From positions 192,061,576 to 192,125,575 of the forward strand of contig OY992540.1 of the NCBI GenBank assembly GCA_963921195.1: a stretch of 64,000 bases of DNA, given 5' to 3'. A program made the position numbers and the translations under genes. Below, piece by piece: positions 58,074 to 64,000 of the stretch. This DNA is from Pegoplata infirma. Taxonomy: Eukaryota > Arthropoda > Insecta > Diptera > Anthomyiidae. The notes beneath the pieces were generated by a model. That model was not told the origin of the DNA. It saw only the letters and a program-made list of their open reading frames with translations, and made no database searches. Every line of letters starts with the position of its first letter. The stretch's first letter is position 1.

Positions 58074-58901
58074 AAACAAGTAAGAAATTTATAGTCGGTC
58101 AAGACCGACCATATGATACCCTACACCAGTGTTTTCCGGAAAATGGGTCCCAAGGCCAAACATGGACCAATTGGATCTGTCTTTTGTTAGATCTTTATTT
58201 AGTGTAGAAAACACACACAGCTCAAAGTGGAATTTGTTTATTTTTTTTGTCAATAGACCGATTAACTGAATATCGGTCGAAATTTTTATATGGGGGACAA
58301 AGTCCAAAAATGGTACAATTATATGCCGATTTGATTAGGTTACTAAAGTACACGTTTAACACCTAAAAATTAAATTTTTATCAAATATTTTCATTTCCAT
58401 GAATTTTGAGGGATTAATGTGAATATCGGGAGGGTGGTTTGTATGGGGACTACCAGAAGGACTGACTCGATTCCTTTGAAACTTGAAATGAAGATTTGTG
58501 CATACAAAATTTAATTACATGCTAATTTCAAAGCGATATCTATTATAATACGGTTATTAGAACCATTTACGCCGAATTCAAAGTAGGCGTTTGTATGGGG
58601 GCTAGGTCTTAACATGGACCGATTTCCTCAAATTTCAATAGGATTCGTCCTTGGGCCAAAAGACGCTTAAGTTTCAAATTTCAAGTCAATTGATTGAAAA
58701 TTGCGACCTGTATCGTGCTTAAACCGTTAGATGGACAGACGGACGGACAGAAGGACGGACGGACATTGCTAAATCGACTCAAAATGTCATTCTGAGTCGA
58801 TCGGTATACTTGAAGGTAGGTCTAGGACCAATATTTCGGGTAGTTACAAACATCAGCACAAACTCATTCTACCATGTTCCACAGAGTGGTGTAGGGTATA
58901 A
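58074..58901 (-). mobile_element. DINE-1-like element, family 2, complete
   Basis: On the minus strand: TATACCCTACACCACTCTGT at the 5' end (58900), a palindromic GACTCAGAATGACATTTTGAGTC, a GTCCGTCCGTCCTTCTGTCC tract (58768-58733), interior with 'tagcccccatacaaacgcc', then TGGTGTAGGGTATCATATGG, the hairpin GGTCGGTCTTGACCGAC and TTTCTTACTTGTTTT. The layout equals INE-1/DINE-1; sequence differs from family 1. Two partial copies lie at 51955-52745 and 54010-54545. Confidence 0.75.
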
Positions 58902-58924
58902 TTAGGCCTTGTCGAAGTTATAGA

Positions 58925-60600
58925 TTCTAAGACATTTTTCCTATAGAAAAAGTCTCAGATTCTGAGAAATTTTTATTAAATAAAAAGGTTCAGATTCTGA
59001 CTCTTTGACATTTTTTCGATAAAAAAAGTCGCAGATTCTAAAATATTTTTCCTATAGAAAAACTCTCTCAGATGCTGAGACATTTTTCCTATAGAAAAAC
59101 TCTCTCAGATTCTGAGACATTTTTCCTATAGAAAAACCCTCTCAGATTCTGAGACATTTTTCCTATAGAAAAAGTCTCAGATTCTGAGACATTTTTCCTA
59201 TAGAAAAAGTCTCAGATTCTGAGACATTTTTCCTATAGAAAAAGTCTCAGATTCTGAGACATTTTTCCTATAGTAAAAGTCTCAGATTCTGAGACATTTT
59301 TCCTATAGGAAAAGTCTCAGATTCTGAGACATTTTTCCTATAGAAAAAGTCTCAGATTCTGAGACATTTTTCCTATAGAAAAAGTCTCAGATTCTGAGAC
59401 ATTTTTCCTATAGAAAAAGTCTCAGATTCTGAGACATTTTTCCTATAGAAAAAGTCTCAGATTCTGAGACATTTTTCCTATAGAAAAAGTCTCAGATTCT
59501 GAGACATTTTTCCTATAGAAAAAGTCTCAGATTCTGAGACATTTTTCCTATAGAAAAAGTCTCAGATTCTGAGACATTTTTCCTATAGAAAAAGTCTCAG
59601 ATTCTGAGACATTTTTCCTATAGAAAAAGTCTCAGATTCTGAGACATTTTTCCTATAGAAAAAGTCTCAGATTCTGAGACATTTTTCCTTTAAAAAAAGT
59701 CTCAGATTCTGAGACATTTTTCCTATAGAAAAAGTCTCAGATTCTGAGACATTTTTCCTATAGAAAAAGTCTCAGATTCTGAGACATTTTTCCTATAGAA
59801 AAAGTCTCAGATTCGAGATATTTTTCTTATAGAAAAAGTCTCAGATTCTGAGATAGTTTTCGTATAGAAAGTCTCAGATTCTGAGACATTTTTCCTATAG
59901 AAAAGTCTCAGATTCTGAGACATTTTTCCTATAGAAAAGTCTCAGATTCTGAGACATTTTTCCTATAGAAAAAGTCTTAGATTCTGAGATATTTTTCCTA
60001 TAGAAAAAGTCAAAGATTCTGAGACATTTTTCAAAAAGTTTCAGATTCTGAGACATTTTTCATATGGAAAAAGTCTCAGATTTTAAGAAATTTTTCATAA
60101 AGAAAAAGTCTCAGATTTTTCATATAAAAAAAGTCTCAGATTCTAAGACATTTTTCCTATAGAAAATGTCTTAGATTCTGAGACATTTTTCCTATAGAAA
60201 AAGTCTCAGATTCCGAGACATTTTTCCTATAGAAAAAATCTCAGATTCTAAAACTTTTTCCTATCGAAAAAGTCTCAGATTCTGAAACATTTTTCCTATA
60301 GAAAAAGTCTCACATTCTGAGACATTTTTTCTATAGAAAAAGTCTTAGATTCTGAGACATTTTTTTTTATAGAAAAAGTCTTAGATTCTGAGACATTTTT
60401 TTATAAAAAAGTCTCAGATTATGGGGCATTTGTCCCATAAAAAAGGGTCAGATTCTGATAAATTTTTCCTATAAAAATTATCATATTCTGCGACATTTTC
60501 CTATAGAAAAAGTCTCAGATTCTGTGACATTTTCCCTAAAGAAAATGTATCAGATTCTGGAACATTTTTCCTATAGAAAAAGTCTGAGATTTGAAGACAT
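58925..60600. repeat. 35-bp palindromic minisatellite in raskol intron, about 45 copies
   Basis: Each unit is GTCTCAGATTCTGAGAC plus ATTTTTCCTATAGAAAAA: two adjacent palindromes. Copies from 59160 to 59815 are nearly identical at exactly 35 bp; both flanks degenerate. The array lies inside the pre-mRNA and ends within 45 bp of the splice donor at 60641. The sequence is close to strand-symmetric. Confidence 0.97.
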
Positions 60601-60641
60601 TTTCTCCCTTTATTTCTTTAATTTTCCCTTATTATATTTAC

Positions 60642-62951
60642 CTTCTGTATCTGTTGAACTATCCGATAAAGTTCTAGCTGAATCTAAACTTAAACGCCGT
60701 TGATAACGACCATTACCGGACATCATCATGGAAGCAGCATTATTACCATGCTGTTGCTGATTGCCACGTGCTGATGGATTATTATATATTGCCACCGTAC
60801 CCGGATGTACGACACCATTACTGCCAGCCGAGGAGGCAGAAGAAGAAGTCAAATAATTGCTGCCATTATTTAAAGGAGCATAGATATCTTCACGCTTAAA
60901 TTGGGGATTAGTACGAGGCATACGTTGTTGCTGTTGCTGCTGCTGTTGTTGGGAAGTATTAAATCCTGGCATATTCGAGCTGGAGGCCGAAGAAGTACTA
61001 CCGCCACTTAGAGTACGCTGAGCATCTAAATGACCATGAGAGGGAGACTTTAGCAGTTTATTGACTGGAGCATAATTATGATAATTATCATTAGATAATC
61101 TCTCCTCACTGGAAGAGGGTGTCAAAGGAGCAGCATTGTTTAATGCAGCATTATTTAAAACAGCAGCTCTAACAGCAACTAAACCACCACCACTATTACC
61201 ACCTCCTCCAGAAGATTTTGAAGATCTATTGCCACCATTACCACCAAATAATTGTTGATGAGCTGTTAAGCCTGCACTATAATTTGATCGTTGATTATGA
61301 TGATGGTGGTGATGATGATGATGGTGTGGCTGCTGCTGCTGTTGATTGGATTGTGTGGAAGGTGTTGAAGTATTTTGTAATTGATAGCTGGGATTTTTAA
61401 AAGCCAAAGGAGCTCCCGAAGATTTTTGTTGTTGCTGTTGAGACTCTACTGGACTTTGAGTATTTATACTTTGGTAACCTGAACTAGAACCATGACTGTT
61501 TTTACCCGACAATTGTTCTTTATTCTTATGATTGGAGGAGGCTGGCTGTACCTCTCCCACTACTGCATGTTCTTCGGCATATTTAAATAAATCATCTAAA
61601 TCTTCTAAATTCATGGGCATATTCGAATTTGGATTAGATTCTCGTGGCCTTTGGTAATTGGGCATTTTATGCGACAATGGAGAACTAGAATGATCTGGTA
61701 TACCCAAATTTAATTTACTGGGAGTGCGATCACTTAATGTCAAACTCAAAGTAGAGTTATTTAACAATCTCTGTTGCTGCTGTTGTTGTTGTTTTTGTTG
61801 CTGAGTAGCATTTAACATACTAACAACATTGCCGACTACTCCCTGATTCTTTAACATGGGAGTGGGCGATTTACGCACAAAAGCACTATTTGTATCTAAA
61901 CCAGAAATTTGTATAAAATCTCCAGTAGATTCATCATAGTTATTATTATTGCCTCTTGGTAAGGTCGTAGCCCGTATTTGCCCACCTCCGGTAGAACTAA
62001 CTTCACTTTCATTGCCATTATGACTGGTGGTAGATAAATTGCCATTTGAACTGGCTGCGGTATAATATAAACGTTCCATGGTATTGGAAGCACTAGCATT
62101 GGGAGCGGGAGGACAATGATGTGTTACACCAGCTGGCATCATTAGCTGTGAAGAACTTGCAATAGAACTTTGACTTTGAGCATGTTGTAAACCACCAGTA
62201 TACGATAAACCCACTATAGAACTTTGAGAATTTGAATGTCTTTTATCCATGTTGGTTAAACTTTGTTGCTGATGTTGATGTTGTTGCTGCTGTTGTTGTT
62301 GGTGTTGTTGTAATAAACCATTTACCGTAGGATCATTATAACGGAATATATTTTTCTCCAAAGAGCTGGGAGTTAAGACACCTCTCATTATACCCCTCTC
62401 AGCTGGCACGGGTTTTGTAACTACCGCATGCTGAGGCTGGGCCAATTGAGCCTGTTGTTGTGCCACTGCACTCGTACCTCCTGCTGAACTACATGAACTC
62501 ATCATCTCTTCGGGATTACGATTTTCTTGATTTTCACTTGTTGTCGAGGAGGACATCATTAAATTATGACATGATGGTAATTGTTGCATATAACTATTAC
62601 TTTCTTTGGCTTTGGTTATTTCATCGAGTATATGTTGCAAAGGATCTAAATCGTGTTGTCTAGCCTCTGGTAATTTGGTAACACTTTCACTTAACAGCAT
62701 ATGAAGTATGGACAATTGTTTGCCCTGATCTATGTAGCCGGCCCAATCCAAAATGGATTCAGGTGTTGAATGTTCTGGTCGGGTAGAAATTGTTTGTAAA
62801 AATTCTTTCATTTTTGGAGCCTCCTGTTCCAGGAAATCATTAAGAAATTCCATGAAATTTTCTTTGCCCTGGAAACGAGTGAAATTAGCCAAAGTTTGTA
62901 AGGTTTTGGCAACCAGTGTTAAATTGCGGGTAGCTCGGGATGAAGGAAGTT
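60642..62951 (-). CDS. raskol: raskol homologue: RasGAP of the SynGAP/DAB2IP family, long exon (gene partial)
   Basis: Putative Ras GTPase-activating protein. The exon follows acceptor TTTCTCTCTAG (62952) and ends at donor G|GTAAAT (60642); 769 full codons. Residues 1-60 (LPSSRATRNLTLVAKTLQ, then LANFTRFQGKENFMEFLNDF, then LEQEAPKMKEFLQ) are the C-terminal end of a RasGAP domain; the SR.LTL.AK..Q.LANF.F..KE..M.F.N.FLE pattern is typical of SynGAP/DAB2IP/RASAL2. The rest is low complexity: Gln runs near residues 213-226, 383-394 and 665-674, a ten-His run near 541-550, Asn/Ser/Gly tracts, and a RRLSLDS site near 748 that resembles a basophilic kinase site. The arginine-finger region, C2 and PH parts are upstream, beyond the window. 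The codon at 62892 is TTG inside the frame, not the start. Drosophila raskol (CG42684) is the assumed orthologue; family assignment is firm, the symbol is likely. Confidence 0.92.
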
Positions 62952-64000
62952 CTAGAGAGAAAGAAAATATGTATTAATAACTATTACAAAAGTCAGCGTG
63001 AATAAACTTATTTATTATCATGTGATTCAAAAAAGATCAATTGTAATTCAAAGAAGATCAATTGTAATTCGGAAAAGATTAATCTTTTTCGAATTACAAC
63101 TGAACTTTTTCAAATAACAATAGATCTTATTCGAATTACAATGGATTTTTTCGAACTACAATTGCTCTATTTCGAATTACCATTTAATTTTTTCGAATTA
63201 CAATTTATATTTTTCGAATTGCAATTGATCTTTGATGTGAAAAAGATCAGTTGAAATCCAAAACGATCAATTGTTATTGGAAACAGATCAGTTGTTATTC
63301 AAAAAAAGATCAATTATAATTCGAAAAAGATCAATTGTTATTGATCTATTTCGAATTACCATTTAATTTTTTCGAATTACAATTTATATTTTTCGAGTTG
63401 CAATTGATCTTTGATTTAAAAAAGATCAGTTGATATTCGAAAACGATCAATTGTTATTGAAAAAAAGATCAGTTGTTATTCAAAAAAGATCAATTATAAT
63501 TCGAAAAAGATCAATTGTTATTCGAAAAAGATCAATTGTTATTCGAAAAATATCAAATATAATTCGAAAAAGATTAATCTTTTTCTAATAACAATTGATA
63601 TTTTTTGAACAACAGTTGATCTTTTTCGAACAACAATTGATCTTTTTCGAATTATAATTGATCTTTTTTGAATAACAACTGATCTGTTTCCAATAACAAT
63701 TGATCGTTTTCGAATTTCAACTGATGTTTTTTAAATCAAAGATCAATTGCAATTCGAAAAAGACCAATTGTTGTTCGAAAAATATCAATTGTTATTAGAA
63801 AAAGATTAATCTTTTTCGAATTACAATTTTTTTGATCTTTTTCGAATAACAATTGATCTTTTTCGAATTATAATTGATATTTTTTGAATAACAACTGATC
63901 TGCTCTGATTTGAAAACGATTAATTGTTATTGGAAACAGATCAGTTGTTATTCAAAAAAGATCAATTATAATTCGAATAAGATCAATTGTTATTAGAAAA
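62952..64000 (-). other. Upstream raskol intron (3' part), runs off the window
   Basis: The sequence immediately upstream of the exon is a T/C-rich acceptor tract. Beyond about 63020 it is entirely the 21-bp GAAAAAGATCAATTG repeat. The donor and preceding exon are outside. Confidence 0.85.
63020..64000. repeat. 21-bp minisatellite in alternating orientation
   Basis: Unit GAAAAAGATCAATTGTTATT plus C and its reverse complement. Orientation switches several times, at least at the AAAAGATTAATCTTTT junctions near 63080, 63575 and 63810, so the region can fold into several long hairpins. Copies are moderately diverged. Continues past the window end. Confidence 0.93.

Larger units (their letters stand above)
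57465..60641 (-). other. 3.2-kb raskol intron packed with repeats
   Basis: Donor G|GTAAATATAA at 60641 and acceptor ACCTTTAG at 57465. Phase 1. It contains, from the 5' side: a 35-bp minisatellite (60600-58925), a complete DINE-like element (58901-58074), a hAT MITE (57994-57827) and a foldback element (57787-57524). All of these would be transcribed in the pre-mRNA. Confidence 0.9.

Noticed and set aside
58925..60600. CRISPR-like array
   Set aside because: There are no unique spacers: the 35-bp units are contiguous and identical, and the host is a eukaryote.
62881..62895. Start codon of the long raskol reading frame at 62892
   Set aside because: The codon is TTG within a continuing frame; the sequence upstream to the acceptor at 62952 encodes conserved RasGAP-end residues, so it is an internal position.
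61218..62977. Plus-strand open frames opposite the raskol exon
   Set aside because: Shadows of the CAG/CAT-rich coding strand; no independent domain or conservation signal.

Overview
The window looks like nuclear DNA of a higher fly, most likely a calyptrate or blowfly-like dipteran. The reasons are strong AT-richness, one spliced gene whose protein matches the fly RasGAP raskol (SynGAP/DAB2IP/RASAL2 family) with glutamine, histidine and asparagine runs, and dispersed elements with the layout of Drosophila DINE-1/INE-1. No prokaryotic gene system, CRISPR array or intact transposase or polymerase gene is visible. The species call is inference.

Gene content. Only one host gene is supported: the last three coding exons of a raskol homologue on the minus strand (62951-60642, 57464-57131, 57046-56845; about 947 residues). 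The splice sites and reading phase join perfectly. The upstream exons (N-terminal domains, C2 and most of the RasGAP domain) lie beyond position 64000. Its 3.2-kb penultimate intron carries a foldback element, an 8-bp-TSD hAT MITE, a complete DINE-like element and about 45 copies of a 35-bp minisatellite. The next intron upstream carries a 21-bp minisatellite that runs off the window.

Layout. 1-2.5 kb: AT-rich, nothing recognised. 2.5-6.1 kb: decayed LINE copy 1 (reverse transcriptase, then RNase H) interrupted by a SINE and two TA-target MITEs, then the 3' end of another LINE on the minus strand. 7.06-7.26 kb: a GC-richer patch, possibly an exon. 7.7-16.25 kb: LINE copy 2, split by a 7.1-kb hAT-type element with 8-bp target duplications; that element contains about thirteen ~160-bp tandem repeats running into a 1.55-kb CAGA array. 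16.4-18.9 kb: LINE copy 3 (minus), with an internal ~400-bp tandem duplication. 20-31 kb: DINE-like elements used as landing sites by TA/TAA/TATA-target elements. 31.7-36.3 kb: a Tc1/mariner-like shell holding several nested inverted-repeat elements. 36.5-42.7 kb: two more DINE-like copies, a MITE with a tRNA-like core and a long foldback element. 42.8-46.1 kb: a TA-flanked element filled by a 25-bp minisatellite. 47-51 kb: inverted repeats and two 21-bp arrays in opposite orientation. 51.6-55.4 kb: a short MITE, a truncated LINE with 13-bp duplications inside a second DINE-like family, and further copies. 55.4-56.8 kb: AT-rich 3' flank of raskol.

Main message: about 55 kb of gene-poor DNA has been built by repeated nested insertion, and many insertion events can be read here because target duplications or an uninterrupted copy of the target are present in the same window. 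The least ordinary features are TA-target MITEs that carry tRNA-like cores, a matched pair of ~1.1-kb foldback elements with 4-bp duplications, and several minisatellites whose units are themselves palindromes.
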